The notes beneath the pieces are model-generated. The model worked only from the letters and a program-made list of their open reading frames with translations. It searched no databases and was not told the DNA's origin. Positions 9,714-19,846 of a stretch of DNA of 64,000 bases are shown piece after piece. How positions within the stretch are numbered: the first letter of the stretch is position 1; every line of letters starts with the position of its first letter. The position numbers and the translations under genes are program-made. The stretch covers positions 1 through 64,000 of the forward strand of contig CALOFW010000019.1 of the NCBI GenBank assembly GCA_942492715.1, written 5' to 3'. This stretch comes from Sva-07 sp942492715 (GTDB lineage: Bacteria; Actinomycetota; Acidimicrobiia; Acidimicrobiales; Ilumatobacteraceae).

Positions 9714-9995
9714 TCAGGTGGCGTCGACGAGTGAGCCGTAGCGCTGTTGAGCGGCTTGTGCCGACGTCCCGAGCAGCGAGCCGATCTTCTGCCACGAGGC
9801 ACCAGCGCCACGGGCGGCGATCACGGCGTCGGCCACTTGGCGTTCGCTGCGAGCCCGAGCGAGCGCGGCTCGTTCGAGCAGGTACTCCTCGACCGGACGT
9901 TCATCGCTCGCGTCAGGTTCGTAGTCCTCGAAGCGTTTGGCGAGCTCGTCGGCCTGGTCGAGGATCTCTTGGATGGAACGGGGCATGTTGGTCAC
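9714..9995 (-). CDS. Antitoxin-like protein with C-terminal helix-turn-helix
   Basis: 93 residues. The first 45 residues are acidic (DELAKRFEDYEPDASDERPVE), the rest is Ala/Arg-rich and ends in a helix-turn-helix-like segment (GASWQKIGSLLGTSAQAAQQRYG) of a kind common in small actinobacterial proteins paired with short basic partners. The GTG start overlaps the TGA of the upstream gene (GTGA), so the two are translationally coupled. By analogy this would be the DNA-binding antitoxin and autoregulator of a type II pair, encoded second. This is inferred from architecture; no experiment-level family name is known to me. Confidence 0.55.
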   Translation of the reverse strand: MTNMPRSIQEILDQADELAKRFEDYEPDASDERPVEEYLLERAALARARSERQVADAVIAARGAGASWQKIGSLLGTSAQAAQQRYGSLVDAT

Positions 9996-10219
9996 CTCAG
10001 GGACTTCTCGCGAGCGGTCATGGCATGGACGACGAACTCGATCCCACCATCATCGACGACACCGATCTCCAACAGCTGGCCATCAGTTGCTGCGCCGATG
10101 AGCATCGTGAGGTCGTCAAGATCGAAGACGCGGGTCGGGTGGCGGTAGGCGTGCAAGATGTCGTCGTCGTGGACCCCGTGCTTGCGGGCGCTTGCCAAGA
10201 TCACCGGATCCACAGGCAT
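9992..10219 (-). CDS. Toxin-like partner of a two-gene module
   Basis: 75 residues, starting MPVDPVILASARKHG with an AAGG ribosome site. The sequence HGVHDDDILHAYRHPTRVF and the C-terminal LEIGVVDDGGIEFVVHAMTAR resemble small actinobacterial proteins of the DUF4258/BrnT-like fold, many of which are annotated as toxins. It overlaps the following antitoxin-like gene by 4 bp. The fold suggests a small RNase, but no catalytic residues can be assigned with confidence beyond the conserved His in VHAM. The frame stays open upstream, but the residues before this start are Arg-rich and not protein-like. Confidence 0.55.
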   Translation of the reverse strand: MPVDPVILASARKHGVHDDDILHAYRHPTRVFDLDDLTMLIGAATDGQLLEIGVVDDGGIEFVVHAMTAREKSLR

Positions 10220-10593
10220 CAACTTACCTTGACGGCGGCCCGCCCGGTAACACCCACGGCGCACACATCGTGGGGCGCCGCACCGCCGGCGAACTGTTGC
10301 GGCTACCAAAGCCTTCGACCCGCCCCATAATGTCGCCCCAATCGGGCGTGGCGGCGCATCCCCGATGTGCCGATCGGTGACGCCTCGTAACGCGTCCTCG
10401 ATCCGGTGCGTTTGGGGGCAGTCTGTCTCACCTGATCGATGAGCGTTATGGGGCACTCGGCGCACTCGATATGTGCCGCGATGGGCGGGGCCGCGGTGAT
10501 GGGGACAGCGTGAGCGATATGCGTAATCACGTGAGCCGGCGGCTGGTGGGATTGGCTCGGTGCGCTAGGAAGATCCGCTAGGAATAGGTGTTC

Positions 10594-11774
10594 ATGCGTC
10601 TGTTGGTTACCGTCACTTCGGCTTCGGCCACATCCGACCGTCGGCTCCCATCGCTGCCGCGGCACGGCAACGAGGACACGATGTTCGCTACGTCGTGAGC
10701 TCTCGCGATCGGCTGTTGTCTGGGAACTCGCGAGGTTCCGGCGCGATCTCCCCTGCGGAGTTCGCAACGGGGCTCGGCTTTCCGACCGACGTTGTCAAGC
10801 CGGCCGACGTCGACTCGCTGGTCGAGCGTCTACCGGTGCCGGAGTCCGACGGTGCCGTGATGTTCCGCCCGTTCTTCCTGCGCGCAGCTGCCGCTGTTCC
10901 GTTCATCCGCGCCCTGTGTGATGAATGGGAACCCGACGTGATCCTGCGCGACACCGCTGGGCTGGATGCCTGGGCGATTGCCGAGCAGACCGACACTCCG
11001 CTTGCGACGTTCGACTTCGCTCCGGCACAGTCCGGAATGTTGAACGAGGTCGCGGGAGGCGAGTTTGCCTGGTTCCGCGAAGCAATGAGTCTGCCGCCGG
11101 AACCCAGCGGCGACCGGCAGGCGAGCGAGCTCACCATCGTCGGGGCAGCACCGAGCTGGTTCGACGAGCACAGCATGCCGGCGAACACGCACCTCGTTCA
11201 GCCGATGGAGCCCGATCCAGCACCTGGCGAGTCCGTCGAGGGGTTGCTCGACAGCGACGACGCGCGCCCGTTGGTGTACGTGACGTTCGGAACGGCGTTC
11301 AATACGCCGGAACTGTTTCAGTTGGTCTTCGACGCCGTCGCCGACCTCGATGTCCGAGCCATCGCCACGATCGGAATGAACAACGAAACCGGCGATCTTG
11401 CGATCCCGGAAAATGTTCGAACGGTTCCCTTTCTTTCCCAGGGTCTCATCCTCGAGCATGCCGACTTGGTCGTCGCTCATGGCGGCTACGGGTCTCTCAC
11501 GGGAGCGCTCAAGCGAGGTCTTCCCGTATTGAGCCTGCCCCTCGCTCCACCAGACAACCGGTTCAATGCAGCCCAGCTGGTGAAGCTCGGCGCAGGACTC
11601 GCCCTCGGCGAGGACGAGCGAACCCCCGAGGACATCCGACGATCCCTTCGCCGGCTGCTCGACCACCGAGAGTATCGAGACCGCGCTGGTGAGGTCGCAG
11701 ACGAGATCGCTGCGCTCCCACCCATCGATCACGCGGCCGAACTCATCGAACGTCTCGCACGGCCTGCCGACTGA
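10594..11774 (+). CDS. MGT-family glycosyltransferase (GT1), frameshift near 10616
   Basis: GT1 glycosyltransferase with a GT-B fold that transfers a sugar from an NDP donor to a small molecule. The true start is ATG 10594 (MRLLVTVT) with upstream AGGAATAGG. Missing one T near 10614-10617 breaks the frame; adding it gives FGFGHIRPSAPIAAAARQRG, the usual N-terminal acceptor loop. The remainder (from the in-frame GTG at 10695) is intact: VYVTFGTAF begins the donor half and VPFLSQGLILEHADLVVAHGG YGS is the donor-binding signature, with conserved HGGYGSLTGAL and LPLAPPDNRFNAAQL. Length about 393 residues, normal for MGT. No biosynthetic cluster surrounds it, so the acceptor is unknown. Confidence 0.8.
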
Positions 11775-12045
11775 ACGGGCGCACCGTGCTCACTTGCCAA
11801 CCGTCCCGAACGCCGACTCGAGGCACGCATATCGCCGCCAGCGAATGAGATCGAGACCCGACCTCAGAACCGGCAATCTGCGCACGTCGCACATGCCCCA
11901 CAACGCTCGCATCCACCTCCGGCGCGGACCATGGCCGAAGTGCCGTTCGTGGACGCTTCGTAACGCACCACGCAACCGGCGATAGGTGACGCTCCTCGGG
12001 AACTTCTGGCCGGGGATTAGGCCACGCTCGGTGAGGGGGGAGAGG

Positions 12046-13403
12046 TTAGTCGTCGGTGAGTTCGATGTCGCCGGGCCTCCAGGTGTGGTCGTACCAGGGT
12101 TCGAGCGGGCCGTACATCCGAAGGATCGTGAACCAGCCCTTTCCCTGGGACTGTTTGGATCCAGTTGTTCTGGAGTTCGGCTGGTTGTTCCGGCCCGAAC
12201 AGGATGTCGACTGAGCCGTCGCTGTTGAACTCGAGTTCGCCGCGTGCGTTGTTGCGGCTGGGGTAGGGCTGCGAGGTCTGCAGCTCGGACCGGGTCTGTG
12301 GGTCGTAGATGCAGATCGACCAGAAGTTCTTGGCTGGCACGTTTGCCGGAAGCGTCAGCCGGTAGGACTTGGACCCGTCGAGGAAGTTTCCACCGCTGTC
12401 GGTGTCTGCCCCGGCGTACTGCGAGCCGATACCGACGAGCTTCAACGCCATCGCCGGCGTGTTGACAGTAGCGACGTAGAAGAAGAAAGTGCGGGCGTCG
12501 AGATGGCGACCGCCTCGCCCTTCGTCGCGGAGCCATTGGTAGTCGCCGCCGATGAAGAAGGTGTGCCACTGCCGATCGTTGTAGATCTTCGGCTCGTCGT
12601 CGCGCCAGCGGAAGTACAACGAACGAGCCGTCGCATTTCCCACCTCGGCTGCCTCGACGAGGATCCTCTGCATTCGTTCGTCGGGTGCGAACGGCTTGTC
12701 CTTGTGGATGCCAATCGCGGCCAGCAAGCCGCGCGTCTCGGGATCAAGCATGTCGATCGGCTCACGATGAATCACCGGCGCCAACTCCGCGTAGAAGTCG
12801 GAATCGTTCGCGTGAACTGTGTTGAACAGCTTTCCGGCCGTGGAGATGAACTCCATCTGCGGTTGGTCATCGATTCGCGACAGCGGATAGATCTTGACGC
12901 CCTCGGTGAACATCTTGGTCGCCGCGTCGGGCTTGCCGTCGACGAGGAATCCGCGCAGGATGATCCAGTTGCTGTAGCTCGTTGATTCAGCGACGAAGTA
13001 GCCGTCCGGGATTTCCCCGTCGTAGCCGGGTGGCGTGATCAGATACTTGCCGCCCTGCCCGCGATCAGGCCCGGGGCCGCCCATGTCGATCACGAACCGG
13101 AACCACGCGTCGTTCACCGTCCCCGGGCCCGCAACCTGGCGGGATCTCGACCACCGTCGGGCCGTCCTGCTCGAGATCGAGGAACCCGCCGCAATACACG
13201 GTGTCGGTGTTGCCCGTCAGGAAGAACGGCCCGGAGTCCAGCAGTTCGTCCATGATCAACAACTTGTTGCAGGCGTCGATCCCCTGCGACAGGAATCCGC
13301 ACCCGGCGTCAGGTCCAGACGTCTGGCCGGCTCCTTCGATCGTGCGACTTCTGTCGCATGATGTGTGACAGACACCGAACGACCCGACCGAGGTGTTCGC
13401 CAT
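12046..13403 (-). CDS. DUF1254/DUF1214 protein, frameshifted and N-terminally short
   Basis: Carries DUF1254 (residues near QGIDACNKLLIMDELLDSG, FFLTGNTDTVYCGGFLDL) and C-terminal DUF1214 (FWSICIYDPQTRSELQT, NNARGELEFNSDGS). Such proteins are usually exported or membrane-associated and their function is unknown. Two one-base insertions split it: at the GGGG run near 13130 (restoring PPGCGPGTVNDAWFRFV) and at the GGG near 12142 (restoring PGKGWFTILRMYGPLEPWYD and a TAA stop at 12046). The usual first ~80-100 residues with the signal and start of DUF1254 are not found upstream of 13403, so the gene is truncated or has a further error. Confidence 0.75.
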
Positions 13404-13551
13404 CCGAGGACCAATTCAGCAGCATTGGTCTCTGGGCTGGTCCCGCAGTGACGTGAACGGAGTGTGACGCCTTCTGCGTCGGAGCCGGGCCGTGCTTTGA
13501 CATTCTGTCAAAGGGTCCGGTGATCTGCTCGCTCCATGCCCAGGAACGCGA

Positions 13552-13584
13552 CACCGCCCGCCCCGGGGAGTGGGGCGGGCGGTG
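13552..13584. terminator. Strong hairpin after the small secreted-protein gene
   Basis: Perfect 13-bp stem CACCGCCCGCCCC (13552-13564) with GGGGCGGGCGGTG (13572-13584) around a 7-base loop. It lies 4 bp past the stop of the minus-strand gene at 13589. There is no clear U-run, so it is a hairpin terminator of the GC-rich actinobacterial kind, possibly bidirectional. Confidence 0.7.
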
Positions 13585-13588
13585 TGCT

Positions 13589-13919
13589 TCAGGAGGTCAA
13601 GGCGTCACGGGGTTCGGTGCTGGAGGTGAAGATCTCCGGGCTCGTCGTGTGCAGCTTGACGACCTGGCCGAGCGGCAGGTTCGAACCTTCGAAACTGGGC
13701 CATGATCAGGCCGGAACCATCAGGGCCGAGCGTGCTGTAGTCGATCTGCTTCTGAGCAGCCTGCTGGAGCAGGCCGATCGCCTTCAGGAATCCGATGCCG
13801 TCCAGAACGCACGCGGCGCCAGCGTTCTTCGGGGCGGCGCTGGCGGTGCCGGCAGCGCCGAGGCCGACGGTGGCGGCGGCGACGCCGGCGGTGAGTGCGA
13901 TGGCAATCTTCTTACGCAT
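13589..13919 (-). CDS. Small secreted protein, one frameshift
   Basis: About 109 residues, starting MRKKIAIALTAGVAAATVG with ribosome site AAGGAG. Residues 1-28 are a Sec signal peptide with cleavage expected after TASAA. The mature part (AACVLDGIGFLKAIGLLQQA, STLGPDGSGLIMAQF) is a short helical secreted domain seen in actinobacteria, of unknown role. One extra T in the TTT near 13697 shifts the frame; removing it gives FEGSNLPLGQVVKLHTTSPE and a stop at 13589, directly before the strong hairpin at 13552-13584. Confidence 0.7.
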
Positions 13920-13991
13920 TGGGTTTCTCCTTGGGAGGTTGGAGGACAACACCACCTCTACGGAGCCCACCCGAGCCCGGATGACAATTCG

Positions 13992-14691
13992 CTACATCAG
14001 GGGGTCTGACCCCCGATGCAATCGAGGGTCAGAACGGAGCCGGTCGTCGGGCGGGAGCGTGCTCGGGCCGACGTGGGCGTCGAGCCAGTCGCACAGGTCG
14101 GCAACCCCGGTCCACGAGTCGCGGATGCGCTTGGCGGCACCCTTGGTGTGGATCCACTTCGGGGCGCCGAACTCCTGCACGGCGATCAGGCCCTTGCGGC
14201 GCAGCAGTTCGATGCGAGGATGGTCCTTCGGGTATCCGCGTGGCGCCGTCTTCAGCGTGTCGATGGCGCTGATCGAGTACTTGCGACGGGCGGCGTCGGC
14301 GACCAGCGCCGACAGCTCCTCGCCGGTCGCCTCACCATCGATCGCTGCCCGCAGGCGTGCGAGTTGGTCCTTGGCCATCGCGTAGTAGCCGGCGCCGACC
14401 ATCAGGCCGTCGGCCGAGAACTGGACGTAGTGACCCGTTCCGCCCTCGGATTCCCCGTATGCACCCTGCTGGGTCTTGTACGGCGGCTTGTTCTTCGAGA
14501 ACCGGACGTCGTTGTACGGCCGGAACATGTGGAACGGCCCGAAGTCGGCGAGCGCCTCGGTCAACTCGACCATCGGCTGCTTGACGAACTCGTCGTAGCG
14601 ATGCTTGTTGGCCTGCCAGAACGAGCGGAGTTGTCGGCAGCGAGCTGCTCGTAGAACTCGATGCCCTCGACCGGAAATCCGTGAACGCCAT
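13992..14691 (-). CDS. DUF2461 domain protein, frameshifted
   Basis: Protein of about 230 residues. The start MAFTDF (ATG 14689-14691) and two corrected C-deletions give FPVEGIEFYEQLAADNS and then RSFWQANKHRYDEFV, the typical DUF2461 N-terminus. Conserved segments follow: FRPYNDVRFSKNKPPYKTQQGA, GHYVQFSADGLMVGAGYY, PRGYPKDHPRIELLRRKGL and the C-terminal VADLCDWLDAHVGPS. The molecular function of DUF2461 is unknown. It faces the HerA-like ATPase gene across a 92-bp gap, so the two are divergently transcribed. Residues after DDRL are uncertain. Confidence 0.8.
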
Positions 14692-14783
14692 GCCCGTCGA
14701 CCGTAGTTGTTGCTCCAGGTCACGCCCAGATCGGGGACGGTCGGCGGGCCGGTGGGGCGTCCGATCGCGTACTGTCGCCGCGC

Positions 14784-17242
14784 ATGGCAGACCTCTTCCT
14801 GGGCGGCAGCGATCGACCCCGCCACGCACGAACGCACCACCACCGACGCCGTCCGGCAACGTGTCGTGCCGACCGACTCGCTCACCACGCACGGCGTGAT
14901 CGTCGGGATGACCGGCTCGGGCAAGACCGGCCTCGGCGTGATCCTGATCGAGGAGGCGCTGCGCGCAGGTCTCCCGGTGCTGGCGATCGACCCGAAGGGC
15001 GACCTCACCAACCTCTGCCTGACGTTCCCCGACCTCGCCCCCGACGACTTCCGCCCGTGGATCGACGAGGCCCAGGCCAAGAACGCCGGCCAATCACCCG
15101 ACGACTTCGCTGCCAGCCAGGCCGCGCTGTGGACGAAGGGGCTCGCCGGGTGGGGACTCGAGCGGCGCCGACATCGGCGCCCTGCGAGCGAGCGGACCGA
15201 CTTCACGATCTACACGCCCGGTTCCGAGGCAGGCACCGCACTGAACATCATGGGCTCGCTGCAGGTGCCCGCCGACATGAGCGACGCCGAGGTGGTCGCC
15301 GACGAGATCGAGGGCTACGTCACGGGCCTGCTCGGCCTGGTCGGCATCGCTGCCGATCCGCTGGCGAGCCGCGAGCACATCCTGCTGTCGAACCTGATCC
15401 ACCACTCGTGGAGCGAGGGCCGGGCGCTCGACCTGATGACGCTCGTCGGGATGGTCCCGTCGCCTCCCATCCGCAAGCTCGGCGTGTTCGACGTCGACCA
15501 GTTCTTCCCGGCCGACGACCGCATGGCGCTGGCGATGAAGCTCAACGGACTGCTCGCCTCGCCGTCGTTCGCGTCGTGGGCGATGGGCTCGTCGCTCGAC
15601 ATCCAGTCGATGCTCTTCACGCCCGACGGCCGCGGCCGCTGCGCCATCGTGACCACGGCCCACCTGTCCGACGACGAGCGTCAGTTCGTCACGTCGCTGA
15701 TCCTGTCGAAGCTGGTCACGTGGATGCGCCGCCAGAGCGGCACCACCGATCTCCGAGCACTGCTCTACATGGACGAGGTCGCCGGCTACCTGCCGCCGAC
15801 AGCGAAGCCGCCGACGAAGAAGCCGATCATGACGCTGATGAAGCAGGCACGGGCGTTCGGTGTCGGCGTGGTGCTGTCGACCCAGAACCCGGTCGACCTC
15901 GACTACAAGGCGATGTCGAACGCCGGCACCTGGATGATCGGCCGACTGCAGACCGAGCGCGACAAGGCCCGCCTGCTCGACGGGATGTCGTCGGCGGCGG
16001 GCAGCGTCGACGTGGCAGCGGTCGATGCCACGATCTCGGGACTCGGCAAGCGCGAGTTCATGCTGCGGCGCGCGGGCAGGGACGAACCCGAGGTGTTCAC
16101 CACCCGGTGGGCGATGTCGTATCTGCGTGGCCCGATGACCCGCGACCAGATCGCCCTGGTGACGCCCGCCGAGCGCCGACTCCGCGCCGGCAGCGATGTC
16201 TGCCGCGACATGGCCACCGCCCCGCACGGCCGCAGCTGGGCCACCACCACACCACCGGCGCCCGACCGCGCCGCGCCGCCGAGCGCGCCGAGCGACGAGA
16301 GCGCCGTGATGCCCGAGGTGGCCGACGGCATCGCCGGTGCGCTGGGTCGACGTCGCGGCGCCGTGGCTCGGCGACGTCGGCGGCGACTCGCGCGGCACCG
16401 TGCTCGAAGCGGCCGTGGTCGCCCGCGTGGCGATCCGCTACGACGAGACCAAGGCCGACCTCGTCCACGACGAGGAGTACGAGGCGGTGCTGTTCCCGCT
16501 CGGCGACCCGGTCGACGTCACGTCGGCGGTGCAGGTCGACTACGACGACCGCGACCTGCGCACCGACGCTCCGGCCGGCGTCACCTACCGGCTCACCGAG
16601 GCCCGATCGCCACCAAGACGTTCTTCAACCAGATCGAGCGCGACCTGCGCGATCACCTCACGCGGAGCCTCACGCTCGAGATCCCGGCCAACACCGACCT
16701 GAAGCTCTACGGCCGCCCCGGCGAGACCCCCGAGGAGTTCGCCACCCGTTGCGCGTCGTTCGCCGACGAACGTGCCGACGAGGAGATCGCCAAGCTGCGC
16801 GACAAGTACGAGGCGAAGGCCACGAAGCTGCGCGACCAGATCGAGGCGGCCGAGGACCGCGTCGACGTGCTGGAGGAGGAGGCGAAGGGAAGCGCAACTC
16901 CGAGTTCCTCTCGACGGCCGGCTCGTTGCTCGGCGGATCTGCTCGGCGGCAAGAAGTCGAAGACGAAGATGCTCGGCGACATGCTCGGCGACGCCGGCAC
17001 CGCCGCACGGCGACGTGGCAGCACGAGTGCGTCCGGTCGTCGGGTCGACGCCGCCGAGAACAAGGTGGAGCGCCTCGTCGAGCAGGCCGAGGAGCTCGAG
17101 GCGGAACTCGAGGACGACGTCACGGAGATCGCGGAGCGGTGGGACACCGCGGCTGCCGCCATCGAGCCGATCGACCGTGGGCCTCGAACGCACCGACGTC
17201 AAGGTCACCCAGCTGACGCTGGCGTGGCTGCCCGTCGACTGA
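14784..17242 (+). CDS. HerA-like ATPase (DUF87/DUF853 type), frameshifted
   Basis: About 815 residues when frames are joined. The Walker A motif GMTGSGKTG is near 14905-14935, Walker B LLYMDEVAGYLPP near 15760-15795, and the arginine-finger/sensor region GVVLSTQNPVDLDYK near 15865-15910. These mark a hexameric HerA/FtsK-type P-loop ATPase that moves DNA or protein. The C-terminal third (16,620-17,160) is a long charged coiled coil (AKLRDKYEAKATKLRDQIEAAEDR, ENKVERLVEQAEELEAEL) and the end reads TDVKVTQLTLAWLPVD. Frame changes lie near 14807, 16345, 16610 and 17175. Unlike archaeal HerA it has no NurA neighbour. Its biological role is unknown. Confidence 0.78.
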
Positions 17243-17274
17243 GCTCGAGCTGCAGCGCAGCCGTGCGAGCACCG

Positions 17275-17348
17275 TGCCGACGGAGAGACTCGAACTCTCA
17301 CTGACGGCGACCTAAACGCCGTGCCTCTGCCAATTGGGCTACGTCGGC
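17275..17348 (-). tRNA. tRNA with UAG anticodon (Leu by anticodon) and a short variable loop
   Basis: 74-nt cloverleaf read on the minus strand: perfect acceptor stem GCCGACG/CGTCGGC, D-arm GCC...GGC with a GG in the loop, anticodon stem CGGCG/CGCCG around loop TTTAGGT (anticodon TAG), variable loop TCAGT, T-stem GAGAG/CTCTC with TTCGAGT, and discriminator A. No CCA is encoded. UAG reads the leucine codon CUA, and A73 and G37 fit leucine, but bacterial tRNA-Leu normally has a long (class II) variable arm, which is absent here. Confidence 0.85.
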
Positions 17349-17437
17349 TGACGTCCCTCGAACCTACCGCTATCGGGACCCGGACGTTGCGGCCGTACGA
17401 TCGCACGCCGGAATGCTGGGGCCCGTATCCTGCTGCG

Positions 17438-18411
17438 GTGCCTGTCAGGCGACTCGGGCCGACGACGACCCGACGGTCGAGCTCGCTCGCCTGGCTGACG
17501 GTCGCGGTCGTCGGCGTCGTCACGCTGACCCAGGCGGTCGGCTGGTCCGGCACACGCTCGTCGCCGTCGTCCAGTCACTCACGCCGTACCTCGGGATCTG
17601 GTCCTGGCGCCGATTGCCGTCGCGCTGTGGCGCAGCGCCGACTCTGCACTCGCCACCATCTGCGGCGCGATCGGGCTCGGCATCCTGTGCTGGCGGCGCC
17701 GCTCGCCTTCCCGACCGAGCAGCCCCGCCCGATGCCGGGTGCGACCGGCCTCCGGGTCGCGTCGGTCAACCTGCTGTACGGCAACGATCGCATCGACGAG
17801 GTCGCCGCCGACCTCTCGCCGAGCTCGCCCGACGTGATCGTGTTCAACGAGTACACGCCGGAACACCAGGCCGCGCTGCAGGGCTCACCGCTCGCCGAGC
17901 GACTACCCGTACCGCATCGACCGCAGCGGCGCCTCGCCGGTGGCATCGCCGTGTGGAGCACGACGCCGGTGGTGATCGCGACGAACCTCCCGACACCTAC
18001 AGCTACAGCCTCGACCTCACCGTCGACGGCCCCGACGGCGCCGTCCGGGTGGTGGCGATGCACATGCCGACGCCGATCAACAACTTCGAGGACTGGCGCC
18101 GCGACCTGCGGACGGCAGCGCAGATCGGACGAACGGCCGACGGGCCCGACGATGGTGATCGGCGACCTCAACTGCCTCGTACTGGCACCCCGACTTCCGC
18201 GCGCTGCTCGACGCCGGCTTCGTCGATGCCCACACGGCCAACGGACACGGGTTCTCGACGTCGTGGCCGACGGACGGGATCGTGCCGGCGTTCGTGCGTC
18301 TCGACCATGCGCTCACCGACCGGCGGGCTGGTGTCGACCGACGTCGACGACTTCGAGATCCCCGGCAGCGATCACCGCGGATTCGTCGTCACCGTTGCGC
18401 CAACTCGCTGA
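17438..18411 (+). CDS. Membrane-anchored endonuclease/exonuclease/phosphatase (EEP) family protein, frameshifted
   Basis: About 320 residues once frames are joined, starting from GTG 17438. The N-terminus has hydrophobic segments (SLAWLTVAVVGVVTL and further ones to about 17,710), so the catalytic domain is probably outside the membrane. The EEP domain shows LRVASVNLLYGN, DVIVFNEYTPEH, GGIAVWSTTPV, VRVVAMHMPTP, MVIGDLN and the C-terminal DHRGFVVTV. These supply the metal-binding Asn, Glu, His, Asp-x-Asn and final Asp-His pair of this phosphodiesterase superfamily. At least four one-base changes break it. The 3' end overlaps rdgB on the other strand by 23 bp. Substrate unknown. Confidence 0.75.
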
Positions 18412-18970
18412 GCAACGCACGGAACGCACGGCCGCGGTGCGAGATGGCGTTCTTGGCCTCGACCCCCATCTCGGCGAACGTGGCACCGTCGCCCTCGTCG
18501 GGCTGGAACACCGAGTCGTAGCCGAAGCCGATCTCGCCGCGCTCCACGGTGGTGATCACGCCCGGGCACACACCCTCGACGGCCAGCTCCGAACCGTCGG
18601 GCCACACCACGATCGCCACGGTCTTGAACGCGGCACGTCGATCGGCGACACCGTCGAGTTCGGCGAGCAGCTTGCGACGGTTGTCGGCGTAGCTGCATCC
18701 CTCGCCCGCGTAGATCTGGCGGCGTCGACGCCCGGAGCCCCGCCGAGCGCGTCGACCTCGAGCCCGGTGTCGTCGGCGACGGCCGGCAGCCCGGTGGCCG
18801 CGCACAGTGCGGACGCCTTCAGACGGGCGTTGCCGATCAACGAGCCGGCGTCCTCCACCACGTCGGGGACGTCGGTGGGGCGCGGCAGCAGGTCGACCAC
18901 GCCGTCGAGGAGTCTGCTGGATCTCGCGCACCTTGTCGGGGTTCGCCGAGGCACAGACGAGCTGCAGCAC
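18389..18970 (-). CDS. rdgB: dITP/XTP pyrophosphatase (RdgB/HAM1), frameshifted
   Basis: Nucleotide-pool cleaner that hydrolyses dITP, dXTP and ITP to the monophosphate, preventing mutagenic incorporation. About 193 residues. The start is GTG 18970 (LQLVCASANPDKVREI, the substrate-loop SANxxK motif). Later motifs are LPAVADDTGLEVDALGG (catalytic Asp), YAGEGCSYADNRRKLL, GEIGFGYDSVFQPDEG and MGVEAKNAISHRGRAF (substrate-binding SHR). Frame changes near 18912 and 18722 split it. It starts 13 bp after rph and follows murI, the same order as in Mycobacterium (murI ... rph ... rdgB-like). For a housekeeping gene, errors in the assembly are likelier than true loss. Confidence 0.88.
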   Translation of the reverse strand: MLQLVCASANPDKVREIQQTPRRRGRPAAAPHRRPRRGGGRRLVDRQRPSEGVRTVRGHRAAGRRRRHRARGRRARRGSGRRRRQIYAGEGCSYADNRRKLLAELDGVADRRAAFKTVAIVVWPDGSELAVEGVCPGVITTVERGEIGFGYDSVFQPDEGDGATFAEMGVEAKNAISHRGRAFRALLSELAQR

Positions 18971-18983
18971 GACGGCCTCAGCC

Positions 18984-19746
18984 TCAGCGGCCGGACGAGG
19001 CGCCGGTGGTGTCGCGATCGCTCGCCGCCTGGAGATCGGCGATCGTGGAGCGAGGCCACCTTCGGCGAGCATGACGAGCGCGTCGAGTTCGGTCCCGGGT
19101 GAACGCCATCCCCTCGGCGGTGCCCTGCACCTCGACGAACTGCGCGTCGCCACCAGCGGTTGGACGCAGCATCACCACGTTCATGTCGACCTCGGCGGCG
19201 CTGTCCTCGACGTAGGGCAGGTCGAGCACCGGCGTCCCGTCGACGATGCCGACGCTGATCGCCGTGCAGAACGAGTGCAGCGGATTGGACGGCAGATCGC
19301 CACGCTGCACCACCCGCTCGAGCGCATCGTGGAGCGCGATGAATCCGCCGCAGATGCTGGCAGTGCGGGTTCCGCCGTCGGCCTGGAGGACGTCGCAGTC
19401 GACCACCACCTGACGTTCGCCGAGCGCCTCCATGTCGCACGCTGCGCGCAACGACCGACCGATCAAGCGCTGGATCTCGACGGTCCGGCCGCTCTGCTTG
19501 CCCTTCGCCGCCTCGCGTCCGATGCGTTCGGGCGACGCGCCGGGCAGCATCGAGTACTCGGCGGTCACCCACCCCTTGCCCTTGCCCCGCATCCAACGGG
19601 GAACGTCGTCGTCGATCGAGGCCGTGCAGAGCACCCGCGTCTTGCCGAACGAGACGAGGCACGAGCCATCGGCCATCTCGGTGAAGTCGCGCTCGAAGGT
19701 GATCGGGCGGAGTTGATCGTCGGTGCGGCCGTCGGGGCGAGCCATG
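18984..19746 (-). CDS. rph: Ribonuclease PH, frameshifted near the 3' end
   Basis: Phosphorolytic 3'-5' exoribonuclease that trims the 3' ends of tRNA precursors using phosphate. The start MARPDGRTDDQLRPITFERDF is typical. Motifs include GSCLVSFGKTRVLCTASI, GWVTAEYSMLPGAS, RTVEIQRLIGRSLRA, VVDCDVLQADGGTRTASI and LDLPYVEDSAAEVDMNVVM. After EGMAFTR (near 19105) the frame shifts for TELDALVMLAEGGLA and returns near 19050 for SIADLQAASD, ending at 18984. About 253 residues, close to the usual 240-260. It is the middle gene of murI-rph-rdgB. Confidence 0.93.
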
Positions 19747-19758
19747 GGGGTCTCCGTC

Positions 19759-19800
19759 GGGATGTCGTGATCGGGATGTCGTGATCGGGATGTCGTGATT
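19759..19800. repeat. Three tandem 14-bp repeats upstream of rph
   Basis: CGGGATGTCGTGAT occurs three times without gaps at 19759-19772, 19773-19786 and 19787-19800, followed by TGATTGATT. They fill half of the 100-bp gap between murI and the rph start. Slippage of a short sequence, or a regulatory array, are both possible. Confidence 0.9.
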
Positions 19801-19846
19801 GATTGATTTGACGGTGATCGGATGCGGCACAGGGTGCCACGGGTCG

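Noticed and set aside
10594..11774. Glycopeptide or polyketide biosynthetic cluster around the MGT glycosyltransferase
   Set aside because: Neighbours are a toxin-antitoxin-like pair and a DUF1254 protein; no scaffold-making genes are nearby.
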